Assembly: GCF_001735805.1 (NCBI RefSeq)
Contig: NZ_CP017248.1
Location: 8,184,001-8,248,000 of the forward strand
DNA from: Streptomyces fodineus
GTDB taxonomy: Bacteria; Actinomycetota; Actinomycetes; Streptomycetales; Streptomycetaceae
Reading direction: 5' to 3'
DNA: 64,000 nt
Shown here one piece after another: positions 42,111 to 52,536 of this stretch. The notes under the pieces were generated by a model, which did not search any database, was not told the origin of the DNA, and saw only the letters and a program-made list of their open reading frames with translations. Made by a program: the position numbers and the translations under genes. The stretch's first letter is position 1, and each line of letters begins with the position of its first letter.

Positions 42111-43943
42111 TCATGGCGTGCGGCGGCCGCCCGGCCTGAGCATCTGGCTCGCGGCCAGTTCTCGGTAGAGGCCGCTGGAGGCCAGCAACTCCTCGTGGCA
42201 TCCGCCGACGGCGGTGCGGCCGTCCTGCAGCACCACGATGTGGTCGGCGTGCTGCACGGTGGACAGGCGGTGGGCGATGACCAGCAGGGCGCACTCCTGG
42301 GCGATGTCCTTCATGACGGTGGTGAGCGCCGATTCGTTGATCGCGTCGAGGTGCGAGGTGGGCTCGTCCAGCAGCAGCAGCGCGGGGCGGGCCAGTAACG
42401 CGCGGGCCAGGGCGACGCGTTGGCGTTCGCCGCCGGAGAGGGTGCTGCCGCGTTCGCCGATGACAGCCGCCAGGCCGCCGGGCAGCCGGTTGACGACCTC
42501 TTCGAGCCGGGCCAGCTCGATGACGCGCCGGATCTCCGCTTCCGTGGCGTCCGGCACGGCGTAGGTGATGTTGTCGCGCAAGGTGCCGTGGACGACGTGG
42601 GTGTTCTGGTCGACGACGGCGATACCCCGGCGGCATGCGTCGCGGGTGAGTTCGGTCGCGGGCCGCCCGTCGAAGAACACGGTGCCCGCGTCCGGCTCGT
42701 AGAACCTCGCCACCAGGGCGAACACCGTGCTCTTGCCGGCCCCGGACCGGCCCACCAGGGCCACGTGCCGGCGGTGCTGGACGGCGAACGACACGCCGCG
42801 CAGGACAGGCTGCTTCGGGTCGTAGCCGAAGTGGACGTCGTGCAGGGCGAGGGCCGGCGGCTCGCTGGTGGGGGAGAACGGTCTGACCGGCCGAGGTGCG
42901 GGGGCGCGGTCTGCCGCGAACCGGGGTGCGGTGGGCTCGGCAGGCAGGCAGAGCGCCTCGTCGATGCGTTGGTAGGCGCCCATCCCGCGCTGGATGAGGC
43001 CCACGGCTCGGAAGACGGACGACAGCGGCAGGACGAGGTAGGAGGCGTACAGCAGGAAGGCGACGAGGTCGCCGAGGGAACCGGCGTGGCCGCCCACGCG
43101 CAGGCCGCCGACGACGAGAACGATGAGGAAGGAGCCCTGGACGGCGAGTTCGACGGCGGAGCTCATGACGGAGGCGAGCTTCGCGGTGCGCACCCCCGCG
43201 CCGTAGGCGGCGTCGACACGCGCGCCGATGCCGGCCGCCTCGCGCGCCTCGGCCCGGTGCACACGGACCATCGGCAGCGCACCGAGGGCGCGTTCCAGAT
43301 CGGCGGCGAGGGCACCGACCGAGTCCTGCATGTGGGCGGACGCGCCCCTGATACCCGTGAGCAGCGAAGCGACGACCACGGCCGCCGCAGCCACGGTGAC
43401 GGCGACCAGGAGCAGCAGCAGGGGGTCGAGCCACGCCATGAGGATGATCGCCCCGGCGGCGACCAGGCTGCCCGTCACCAGATCGACCAGGGCCTGCGAC
43501 ACCACCTCCCGGAGCAGGGTGGTGTCGGCGGTCACCCGGGAGACGAGGTCGCCGCCCCGGTGGTGGTCGTACTCCCTCATCTCCAGCCGGAGCAGCCGCC
43601 CCACCAGCCCGTGGCGGAGCTGCCGTACGACGCCTTCGCCCATCCGTTCCAGAAGGAAGCGTCCCGCGGCTCCCGTCGCCGCCTCGATGACGAACAGCGC
43701 GCCCAGCAGCCCCAGCAGCGGCCAGATGACCTGGCCGCGGCCGCTCGCGTCCACGACGTCCTTGGCGACGAGCGGCCGGGCCAGCCCGAGGGCGGAGCTG
43801 ACGAGGGTCAGTACGGTGGCGACGGCGATGGCGGACCGGTGCCCGGCCGTGAGCCGGTACATCGTGACCACCGCCGCGCTGATGGACGCTTCCCCCGCGG
43901 CGCCCGCGGCCCGGCCGTCGTCCGGAGCCGTGGTGCCGGTCAT
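42111..43943 (-). CDS. Lasso peptide ABC transporter (D protein)
   Basis: A 610-residue half-transporter: six membrane helices in residues ~25-320 (TVLTLVSSALGLARPLVA; LVAAGAIILMAWLDP), then an ATPase with Walker A VGRSGAGKSTV, signature LSGGERQRVALARALL, Walker B LLLLDEPTS and H-loop VIAHRLST. It is the last gene of the lasso set and overlaps the B2 gene by 4 bases (ATGA). D proteins export the mature lasso peptide and give self-immunity. Confidence 0.92.
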   Translation of the reverse strand: MTGTTAPDDGRAAGAAGEASISAAVVTMYRLTAGHRSAIAVATVLTLVSSALGLARPLVAKDVVDASGRGQVIWPLLGLLGALFVIEAATGAAGRFLLERMGEGVVRQLRHGLVGRLLRLEMREYDHHRGGDLVSRVTADTTLLREVVSQALVDLVTGSLVAAGAIILMAWLDPLLLLLVAVTVAAAAVVVASLLTGIRGASAHMQDSVGALAADLERALGALPMVRVHRAEAREAAGIGARVDAAYGAGVRTAKLASVMSSAVELAVQGSFLIVLVVGGLRVGGHAGSLGDLVAFLLYASYLVLPLSSVFRAVGLIQRGMGAYQRIDEALCLPAEPTAPRFAADRAPAPRPVRPFSPTSEPPALALHDVHFGYDPKQPVLRGVSFAVQHRRHVALVGRSGAGKSTVFALVARFYEPDAGTVFFDGRPATELTRDACRRGIAVVDQNTHVVHGTLRDNITYAVPDATEAEIRRVIELARLEEVVNRLPGGLAAVIGERGSTLSGGERQRVALARALLARPALLLLDEPTSHLDAINESALTTVMKDIAQECALLVIAHRLSTVQHADHIVVLQDGRTAVGGCHEELLASSGLYRELAASQMLRPGGRRTP

Positions 43944-44377
43944 CGGTCCGTCGGCCGTGGCAGCGGAGCGACGGCCACCAGCCGGGCGAAGTAGCCCTCC
44001 GGCAGCCCCTCGCCGACGGGACCGCCCTCCGCCTCGATCCAGGCGTGCGCGGTGAAGGGCGGGACGACACGGACACCCGTGCACCAGGTCGGCCAGGTTC
44101 CGCCGAGCCCGCACAGCAGTGCGGCTCCCAGGGAGCGCGGCAGGCACCCCTTCGGTCCGGCGCAGCGCAGACTGGCGGCGCACATGGCGTCGCGTGCGTT
44201 CTGGGCCTGCGCGACGGTGGCGGGCGCGGCGCCGTGCCGCAGGACGCCGAGCACGGTGCGGATGCGGCGGGGCGGCAGCAGGGCGAGGGCGACGGCGGGG
44301 AGCAGGACGAGGCGGGCGGCCAGACGTCGGGCCAGGGGCACCTCGGTCGGCCGCTCCAGCGCGCTGGGCGTCGTCAT
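43940..44377 (-). CDS. Lasso peptide leader peptidase (B2, transglutaminase-like)
   Basis: A 145-residue protein of the lasso B2 family: the Cys nucleophile in GCLPRSLGAALLCGLGG and the His in PPFTAHAWIEAEG, arranged as in transglutaminase-like cysteine proteases. The N-terminal hydrophobic segment (ARLVLLPAVALALLPP) is usual. B2 cuts the leader after B1 delivers the precursor. Starts and stops overlap both neighbours by 4 bases, so B1, B2 and D are coupled. The expected third residue of the triad is not obvious from sequence alone. Confidence 0.92.
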   Translation of the reverse strand: MTTPSALERPTEVPLARRLAARLVLLPAVALALLPPRRIRTVLGVLRHGAAPATVAQAQNARDAMCAASLRCAGPKGCLPRSLGAALLCGLGGTWPTWCTGVRVVPPFTAHAWIEAEGGPVGEGLPEGYFARLVAVAPLPRPTDR

Positions 44378-44628
44378 GAGGCGAGCCCCGAGCTCCGCAG
44401 CTGCTGCACGAGGGTCTCGACGTCCCGCAGGGCCTGCCCCTGGTCGATGTCGAACTCCCGGACCAGGACGGCGGCCGCGTCCGCCTCCTCGGCGCCGTCG
44501 AGCAGTGTCCGCACCACCAGGGTGGCGGTCGGGTTCAACTCCCAGTAGGCGCCGCCTCGTTCGTCCAGCAGCACCGTGCCGTAGTCGGTCTCGGCCGTGG
44601 AGACGTGGTCGCCGAACCGCAGGGACAT
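44374..44628 (-). CDS. Lasso peptide RiPP recognition element (B1, PqqD-like)
   Basis: An 84-residue stand-alone RRE: MSLRFGDHVSTAETDYGTVL, LDERGGAYWELNPTATLVVR, then the helical DIDQGQALRDVETLVQQLR. B1 binds the leader's YxxP...L motif and brings the precursor to B2. ATG 44628 follows AAAGG; an upstream frame exists but is unsupported. In the 64-base gap to the cyclase gene, three GTGTCTGGC-type direct repeats (44653-44679) occur. Confidence 0.93.
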   Translation of the reverse strand: MSLRFGDHVSTAETDYGTVLLDERGGAYWELNPTATLVVRTLLDGAEEADAAAVLVREFDIDQGQALRDVETLVQQLRSSGLAS

Positions 44629-44692
44629 GTGAGGGCCTTTCTGACGTGTTGACGTGTCTGGCGTGTCTGGCGTGTCCTGACGGGGGATGTGG

Positions 44693-46543
44693 TCAGGGCC
44701 GTGGGACACGGGTACGGCTGTGGGCCATTCCCCGCAGCCACACCTCGGCGGCGATCGTCGAGTACAGGATGGCCTCGGACAGCCCCGGCGAGGCGGGCCG
44801 CCGGGCGAGGCGGCGGAGCTCGGCGCCGTCCACCAGACCCAGCTCCTCCAGCCGTGAGTCCTCCCACAGGGCCAGCAGGTCGCCGCGGTGCTGGCGCAGT
44901 CCGTTGGAGGCGTCCATGGTGCCCGTGGCCTTGTTGGCCCGCCGCAGGCAGGCCTCGGGGACGACGCCGCGCATCGCGGCGCTCAGGACGGGCTTGTACC
45001 GCCACGGCGTGACCCGCTCGCTCGGACGCACGGCGAGACACGCCTCGATGACGCGGTCGTCGAGGAACGGAGAGGCCATCGGCAGGCCGACGCGGGCCGC
45101 CATCCGGTCCCACTGCCGGATGACCCGGGTGCACGAGCGGATCTGCTCCAGGTCGGCGTGCAGTCCGCGGTCCGGATGCAGCGGCGAGGCCGTCGCCGCG
45201 GCGGCGAGCAGGGCCCGGCGGGCCAGCCGCTCGGCCTCGGGCGTCACCCAGCCGAACAGACGCGGTGCCATGCCCCAGCCGAGTCCCGTGGCGACGGACG
45301 GGGGCAGCGGGCCACGCAGCCGGCCGGCGGCGTCGGCGAGCCACTTCCCGTACGGCCGGGAGTCGGAGAGGGCGCGGACCGTGCCGCCGAGCGGCCACTG
45401 CCACAGTGCCCGGAACCCCCGCAACTGCCGCAGGGCGAACAGCGGTCGGGTGCGCAGCAGCCGGTGGTAGTACGCCTCGGAGCACCAGGCCACGTGGTCC
45501 CCGCCGATGCCGGTCAGGTGCAGCCGGCTGCCGCGTGCGGCGAGGCCGGGCAGGTGGTGCAGGACCCGGGAGCGGTCCATGACGCCGATGGTGGGCTCGT
45601 CGAGGAGGTCGTCGATGCCGAGCAGGTCCTCGTAGACCAGCGGCGAGGCGTCGGCGTCCCAGATCACGTGCTCGACGTCCGGGAGGTACCCGATCGCCCG
45701 CTCGGCCCAGGACAGGTCGGTGTCCCCCGGATCGCGGCCCGGCCAGGTGCTGGCCACCACGTGAGCGGGGGAGCGGTCGGCCAGGAAGCAGACGGAGGTC
45801 GAGTCCAGGCCGCCGGACAGATCGCAGCTCACCACGCCGCCCTGGCGGGTACGCGCGCCGACGGCCTCCTCCAGTGCCCGGCGGATCACGGGCGCCGCCT
45901 CGGCAAGCGGCCGGACCGGCTCCGGCGGCGTCCACCACCGGGTGTGCCGTACGGTGCGCCCGTCCGCGGCGACGACCAGGGCGTCCTGCGGAGGAACGGC
46001 GGTGACCGCACGCCACAGGGACGTCTCGAACAGCGGGTACGGGGCGGGCCACAGCAGCCGTACGGCCAGTTCCTCCACGTCGGGTTCGAGGCCCAGGACG
46101 CCGGCGAGCGTGTCCGCTCGGGTCGCGGCCACCCGCACGCCGTCGATCTGCGCGTGGAAGACGAGTCGCAGTCCGGAGGCGGTGCCCTGGACCCTGAGCT
46201 GTCCGTCGAGGGCGGCGACGAGGTGGAAGCTGCCGGGGAGGGAACGGGCCAGGGCGTCGAGCTCCGCGAGATCACGCGCCCGTGCGACCCGGCGCCGCAG
46301 GTCGTCGGCGTCGACCGGGCAGCAGCCGACGACGGCGACGCGGGCGCCCCCGGCGTCCGCCGTGCGGACCTCGGTGTCGTGCCAGTGGCCGACCAGCCAG
46401 GGCCGGCCTGACGCGTGCGCGAGGGTCCGGCTTCCGGGGCGGGCGAAGGAGCGGGCCACGGCGGCCGCGTCCGCGCGGTCCGGAAAGACCGCGAAGTGCG
46501 CGTCGCCGGGGCCCGTCCCCGCACTTTCGTGCAGTTCAGTCAT
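44693..46543 (-). CDS. Lasso peptide macrolactam synthetase (C protein, asparagine synthase-like)
   Basis: A 616-residue two-domain protein: a degenerate glutamine-amidotransferase N-domain (to ~200) without the catalytic N-terminal Cys, and an asparagine-synthase C-domain with the ATP pyrophosphatase loop DLSGGLDSTSV and downstream LTGIGGDHV and YKPVLSAAMRGVVPE. C adenylates the Asp side chain and forms the isopeptide bond with the core's N-terminus as the tail is threaded. It starts 25 bases after the precursor gene. Confidence 0.95.
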   Translation of the reverse strand: MTELHESAGTGPGDAHFAVFPDRADAAAVARSFARPGSRTLAHASGRPWLVGHWHDTEVRTADAGGARVAVVGCCPVDADDLRRRVARARDLAELDALARSLPGSFHLVAALDGQLRVQGTASGLRLVFHAQIDGVRVAATRADTLAGVLGLEPDVEELAVRLLWPAPYPLFETSLWRAVTAVPPQDALVVAADGRTVRHTRWWTPPEPVRPLAEAAPVIRRALEEAVGARTRQGGVVSCDLSGGLDSTSVCFLADRSPAHVVASTWPGRDPGDTDLSWAERAIGYLPDVEHVIWDADASPLVYEDLLGIDDLLDEPTIGVMDRSRVLHHLPGLAARGSRLHLTGIGGDHVAWCSEAYYHRLLRTRPLFALRQLRGFRALWQWPLGGTVRALSDSRPYGKWLADAAGRLRGPLPPSVATGLGWGMAPRLFGWVTPEAERLARRALLAAAATASPLHPDRGLHADLEQIRSCTRVIRQWDRMAARVGLPMASPFLDDRVIEACLAVRPSERVTPWRYKPVLSAAMRGVVPEACLRRANKATGTMDASNGLRQHRGDLLALWEDSRLEELGLVDGAELRRLARRPASPGLSEAILYSTIAAEVWLRGMAHSRTRVPRP

Positions 46544-46568
46544 GACGTCGAGTCAGGACCGTCGCTCG

Positions 46569-46679
46569 TCAGTTCTTGCTCAGGATCAGACGGTCCCTGC
46601 CGTTGCGCTGCAGGAGCCCGGTTTCCTTCCGGAAGGTGCCGAGCCGGACGAGTGTCGGCGCCTCATATGCCTTCTTCAT
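46569..46679 (-). CDS. Lasso peptide precursor (A), citrulassin-like core
   Basis: A 36-residue peptide from ATG 46679, preceded by GAGGGG. The leader MKKAYEAPTLVRLGTFRKE has the RRE-binding pattern Y5-x-x-P8-x-L10-x-x-x-G14, and Thr20 at position -2 before the cut, followed by Gly21. The predicted core is LLQRNGRDRLILSKN (residues 22-36): Leu1 to Asp8 would close an 8-residue ring, and Arg9 plus the LxLSKN tail match citrulassins (citrulassin A, from memory, LLGLAGNDRLVLSKN). If cut one residue earlier, Gly1-Asp9 would give a 9-residue ring; the position of Thr favours the Leu1 form. It is far shorter than routine gene-calling cut-offs but heads the A-C-B1-B2-D set. Confidence 0.93.
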   Translation of the reverse strand: MKKAYEAPTLVRLGTFRKETGLLQRNGRDRLILSKN

Positions 46680-47244
46680 GCCCACCCCTCACATGCGGGT
46701 TGTCCGACCACTTCCCTGACCGACGGCGCGGGGCACTGCCCGGTGCGCTGTCGGTCGGCACGGGGTTTATCCAGAACCCGGGCCGGGGAGTGGGCGCGGC
46801 AATAGCTAGCTGCAGAGCGTGAGATCAAGGCAAGAGGACGAGTGAAGTTCGGATGATATGCACAATCCGAATCGCCTGGGTTGTGCGCCCGCCGTCGTTT
46901 TGGCTGTTGCCTGCGCGAAATTGTTCTGCGACCGGGGTGTGCGCATGTCCGAATAAACGTTTTGACGTGCGTCCTGGCAGTTGCTCACCGCACCTGCCAG
47001 ACGCCTCTGACAACGGCCTGGGACGGGCGCCGCCGGGCGCGCTCCGTGCCCCCGGACATGCTCCCCTTCCTGTCGCTCCCCTCCGGGGCGTTCCCCACAC
47101 ACCGGCCACGGACGAGACGGCGCCGAGTTCCCCGGGCGGAGGGCATGGGCCGTTTCGGAAGGGAGCCACGCGCCGAGCGCATCTCGACGAGGACTGGGAG
47201 AGGGCTGGGAGACGGTACTCGAACCCGCCCGTGAGGCCGACCTC
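46680..47244. other. Long divergent intergenic region upstream of the lasso operon
   Basis: About 560 bases between the lasso precursor and the promoter of the xdh leader. The part nearest the precursor (46680-46860) must hold the lasso promoter; TTGCCT and TAGCTA on the minus strand (46810-46835, 19-bp spacer) are the only candidate I saw. The sequence around 46840-46980 is noticeably A/T-richer (TGTTCTGCGACC, AATAAACGTTTTGACG), suggestive of regulatory DNA. No further gene is supported. Confidence 0.4.
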
Positions 47245-47273
47245 TTGACCTCCGTGGCCTCAGCCACTAGCTT
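47245..47273 (+). promoter_or_regulatory. Strong sigma-HrdB-type promoter of the xdh leader
   Basis: TTGACC (47245-47250), 17-bp spacer, TAGCTT (47268-47273). TAGxxT is the common Streptomyces -10. The predicted start near 47280 gives a ~300-nt untranslated leader before xdhA, containing a 25-codon ORF and two hairpins. Confidence 0.6.
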
Positions 47274-47315
47274 GCGGTAGCCGATCCATAACTACCGAAA
47301 GGAGGCGACCAGCGG

Positions 47316-47393
47316 ATGTACACCAGCTCTGATCTTGGTCGCCTCGCCCAGAGCACGGTCTGGGTTCCGGGTCGGATCGCGCACGGCTGCTGA
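47316..47393 (+). CDS. 25-codon leader ORF upstream of xdhA
   Basis: ATG 47316 is preceded by GAAAGGAGG, one of the best ribosome sites in the window, with a spacing of ~9 nt. The peptide begins MYTSSDLGRLAQS and ends GRIAHGC before TGA 47391. It lies ~36 bases after the predicted transcript start and is followed by two inverted repeats. This layout suits a leader peptide of an attenuation system, or an independent small protein. It matches no family I know. Similar-sized ORFs are common by chance, but not with this promoter and site. Confidence 0.5.
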   Translation: MYTSSDLGRLAQSTVWVPGRIAHGC

Positions 47394-47406
47394 GCACGCC
47401 GTTCTG

Positions 47407-47427
47407 ATGTGCCCGTCCATGGCACAT
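47407..47427 (+). promoter_or_regulatory. Inverted repeat in the xdh leader
   Basis: ATGTGCC, 7-base loop CGTCCAT, GGCACAT. It lies 14 bases after the leader-ORF stop and could form a hairpin alternative to the following terminator-like stem, or be a protein-binding site. Confidence 0.4.
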
Positions 47428-47451
47428 TCGGGTTTTCCCGCCACCACCTTC

Positions 47452-47478
47452 CGGCACGTCGCTGTTGCGTGCCGTTTT
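47452..47478 (+). terminator. Terminator-like hairpin in the xdh leader (possible attenuator)
   Basis: CGGCACG, loop TCGCTGTTG, CGTGCCG, followed at once by TTTT. A hairpin with a U-run ~100 bases before the xdhA start and after a small ORF is the arrangement of transcription attenuators. Its arm CGGCAC can also pair partly with the upstream GTGCC, allowing alternative folds. Confidence 0.45.
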
Positions 47479-47578
47479 GCGCCCGCTTCTCTCACGTGGC
47501 GCGTCTGAACACAGAAAGCTGCCTGGAATTGGCGAACATGATGAATCGACCGATCACATACCGGATTGAAGGCCCGTC

Positions 47579-49038
47579 ATGGTAGCGGCGCGGATCACGG
47601 TCAACGGGACAGAAACACCGATCTCACCGGCTGCGCCCCACACCACGGCGCTGGACTTTCTGCGCGAGCGTGGCCTGACCGGCACCAAGGAGGGCTGCGC
47701 CGAGGGTGAATGCGGTGCCTGTTCGGTCCTGGTGGCCCGCCCCGGCGTGAACAAGCCCACCGACTGGGTGGCGGTCAACGCTTGCCTGGTCCCGGTCGCG
47801 GCGCTCGACGGTCAGGAGATCATCACCTCCGAAGGTCTCGCCACCGCCGGCGAACCCGGCACGCCGCCCACCCTGCACCCGGTGCAGGAGGAGATGGCGG
47901 TCCGTGGCGGCTCCCAATGCGGTTACTGCACACCGGGGTTCGTCTGCAGCATGGCTGCCGAGTACTACCGGCCGAACCGCTGCGCGCACGCCGACCAGGC
48001 CGACAGCACCGACGCCGAACACGGCCCGAACGGTTTCGATCTGCACGCGCTGAGCGGAAACCTGTGCCGCTGCACCGGATACCGCCCGATCCGCGATGCC
48101 GCGTTCGCCGTCGGTATGCCCACCGATGAGGACCCGCTGGCGCGGCGCCGCGAGCAGTCCCCGCCCGCACCGGTGGCCACCGAATACACCCGGGACGACG
48201 GGGCATTCCTGCGCAAGAGCACCCTGGCGGAGACGCTGCGGTTGCTGCGTGAGCGGCCCGACGCGGTGGTGGTCGCCGGCTCCACCGACTGGGGTGTCGA
48301 GGTGAACATCCGTTCCCGCCGGGCTGATTGCGTGGTCGCCATCGACCGGCTGCCCGAACTGCGGGAACTGCGAGTCGAATCGGACCACATCGAGATCGGG
48401 GCGGCGCTGACGCTCACCGAGATCGAGCGCCGCCTCGACGGCGATGTCCCGCTGCTGGCACAGCTGTTCCCGCAGTTCGCATCCCGGCTCATCCGCAACA
48501 GCGCGACCTTCGGCGGCAACCTGGGTACCGGTTCCCCCATCGGTGACAGCCCGCCCGTGCTCCTCGCGCTGGAGGCGTCGGTGGTGCTCGCCGACGCCGA
48601 CGGTGAGCGCGAGGTCCCGCTCGCGGACTACTTCACCGGCTACCGGCAGAGCGTGCGCAGGCCCGGCGAGCTGATCCGCGCGGTGCGCATCCCGCTGCCG
48701 CTGTCGCGGGTCGCGGCCTTTCACAAGATCGCCAAGCGGCGCTTCGACGACATCTCCAGCGTGGCGGTCGCCTTCGCGCTCGACATCGAGGACGGGGTCG
48801 TCCGCAAGGCACGCATCGGTCTGGGCGGCGTGGCCGCCACCCCGATCCGAGCCCTCGCCACCGAGGCGGCCCTGGAGGGCAAGCCGTGGGCGGCGGAGAC
48901 CGTCGAGGCCGCGGCCCAGGTGCTGCAGGCCCAGGGCACGCCGATGAACGATCACCGTGCCAGTGCCGGCTACCGCTCCGCGATGCTTGGCCAGAGCCTG
49001 CTGAAGCTGTACGCGCAGACCACCGAGGCGGTGTCGTC

Positions 49039-49042
<4 letters not shown>
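47579..49042 (+). CDS. xdhA: Xanthine dehydrogenase small subunit (2Fe-2S and FAD domains)
   Basis: A 487-residue fusion: N-terminal plant-type 2Fe-2S domain (GCAEGECGACSVLV), a second helical 2Fe-2S domain (QCGYCTPGFVCSMA and LCRCTGYRPI), then an FAD domain from ~205 with VVAGSTDWGVEVNIRS and IRNSATFGGNLGTGSPIGD. This matches Rhodobacter-type XdhA. It passes electrons from the molybdenum site to NAD. Its ATG follows GAAGG. The stop overlaps the xdhB start by 4 bases. A cysteine-poor linker of ~45 residues between domains is normal. Confidence 0.95.
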
Positions 49043-51483
<2,441 letters not shown>

Positions 51484-51484
51484 C

Positions 51485-52294
51485 ATGACATGGGTCGCCG
51501 CGGTCGCACGGTTGCGGGCACGCCGGGAGTCCGGCGTGCTGGTGACCGTCGCGACCGTGCGCGGCCACGCCCCGCGCGACGCCGGTGCGAAACTCGTCGT
51601 GGGGCAGACCGAGACGTGGGGCTCGATCGGTGGCGGCAATGTCGAGGCCGTCGCGATCGATCGGGCCCGGGAGATGATCGCCGTGTCCAAGCCGGAGCCG
51701 GAACTGATCGATTTCGCCCTGAACGACAAGGTGACCAACCAGCACGGCGTGCAGTGCTGCGGCGGTACGGTCTCGGTGTTGCTCGAACCGCTGCCGGTGG
51801 TACGGGCGGTGGCGATCTTCGGCGTCGGGCACGTCGGACTGGAACTGGCCCGCATCCTGGCACGCCAGGACCTCGACCTCCATCTGATCGACACGCGCTC
51901 CGACGTCCTCACCGAGAAGCGGCTCGGCGTGCTGGCCGACGCGGTGGCGCAGGTGCACGTGCATCACACGCCGCTGCTGCCCGAGGAGGTGCTGGAGGAG
52001 TTGCCGCGCGGCACCCACATCCTGATCATGACCCATGATCATGCCGAGGACGCCGCTCTGTGCGACGCCGCCTTGCGCACCACCCATCTCGGCTCCATCG
52101 GGCTGATCGGGTCGGCGGCCAAGTGGGCGCGGTTCCGCAAACGCCTGGCCACCGAGGGCGGTCACGACGAGGCCACCATCGACCGGATCAAGACTCCGAT
52201 CGGGCTGGCCGACATCACCGGCAAGGAACCCGCGACCATCGCCCTGAGCGTCGCCGCCGATTTGCTGCGCACCTTCGAAACCGAGAAGAACTGA
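51485..52294 (+). CDS. xdhC: Xanthine dehydrogenase accessory protein XdhC
   Basis: A ~270-residue XdhC: TWVAAVARLRARRESGVLVT, GSIGGGNVEAVAIDRA, VQCCGGTVSVLLEPLP with the conserved Cys pair, a Rossmann domain AIFGVGHVGLELARIL, and GLIGSAAKWARFRKRLA. XdhC binds and sulfurates the molybdenum cofactor before insertion in XdhB. I use ATG 51485, just after the xdhB stop; GTG 51476 would overlap by 8 bases. A terminator follows at 52311. Confidence 0.93.
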   Translation: MTWVAAVARLRARRESGVLVTVATVRGHAPRDAGAKLVVGQTETWGSIGGGNVEAVAIDRAREMIAVSKPEPELIDFALNDKVTNQHGVQCCGGTVSVLLEPLPVVRAVAIFGVGHVGLELARILARQDLDLHLIDTRSDVLTEKRLGVLADAVAQVHVHHTPLLPEEVLEELPRGTHILIMTHDHAEDAALCDAALRTTHLGSIGLIGSAAKWARFRKRLATEGGHDEATIDRIKTPIGLADITGKEPATIALSVAADLLRTFETEKN

Positions 52295-52310
52295 CCTCAC
52301 CGTGCAGACC

Positions 52311-52332
52311 GGGCGCACCCCCGAGTGCGCCC
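52311..52332 (+). terminator. Terminator of the xdh operon
   Basis: GGGCGCAC, loop CCCCGA, GTGCGCCC, 16 bases after the xdhC stop. A second stem AGGCGCC...GGCGCCT (52339-52371) follows. Confidence 0.7.
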
Positions 52333-52536
52333 AGCGGAAGGCGCCTGACGGACAAGCCCGGTCGGGCGCCTCTTCTCGTAGGAGGCAAAGAGAGGCGGCC
52401 ACTCGCGCAAGCCCTGCGCGAGCACCTTGTGCACCTGCCGCGGCCGGCTGCCCGGCAAAAGGTTTCCGCTCCGATGCAACCTGCCTCCGAGGCCGTGCGT
52501 ATGAGAGGCGATACCGCACCTCACCCGGGGGATTAC

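Noticed and set aside
41101..44076. One very long minus-strand frame covering the hydrolase and the lasso transporter
   Set aside because: Only the last ~320 codons are a real protein (epoxide hydrolase); the rest is out of frame with the transporter and B2.
41101..47578. Peptidyl arginine deiminase for the lasso peptide
   Set aside because: No gene with PAD features is found around the cluster. The nearest amidinotransferase-fold gene is the DDAH at 15255-16064, which is paired with rocD and fits free (methyl)arginine metabolism.
47245..47578. Known purine or molybdenum-cofactor riboswitch ahead of xdhA
   Set aside because: I found no conserved core of the purine, xanthine (NMT1) or Moco classes; the visible structure is a small ORF plus simple hairpins.
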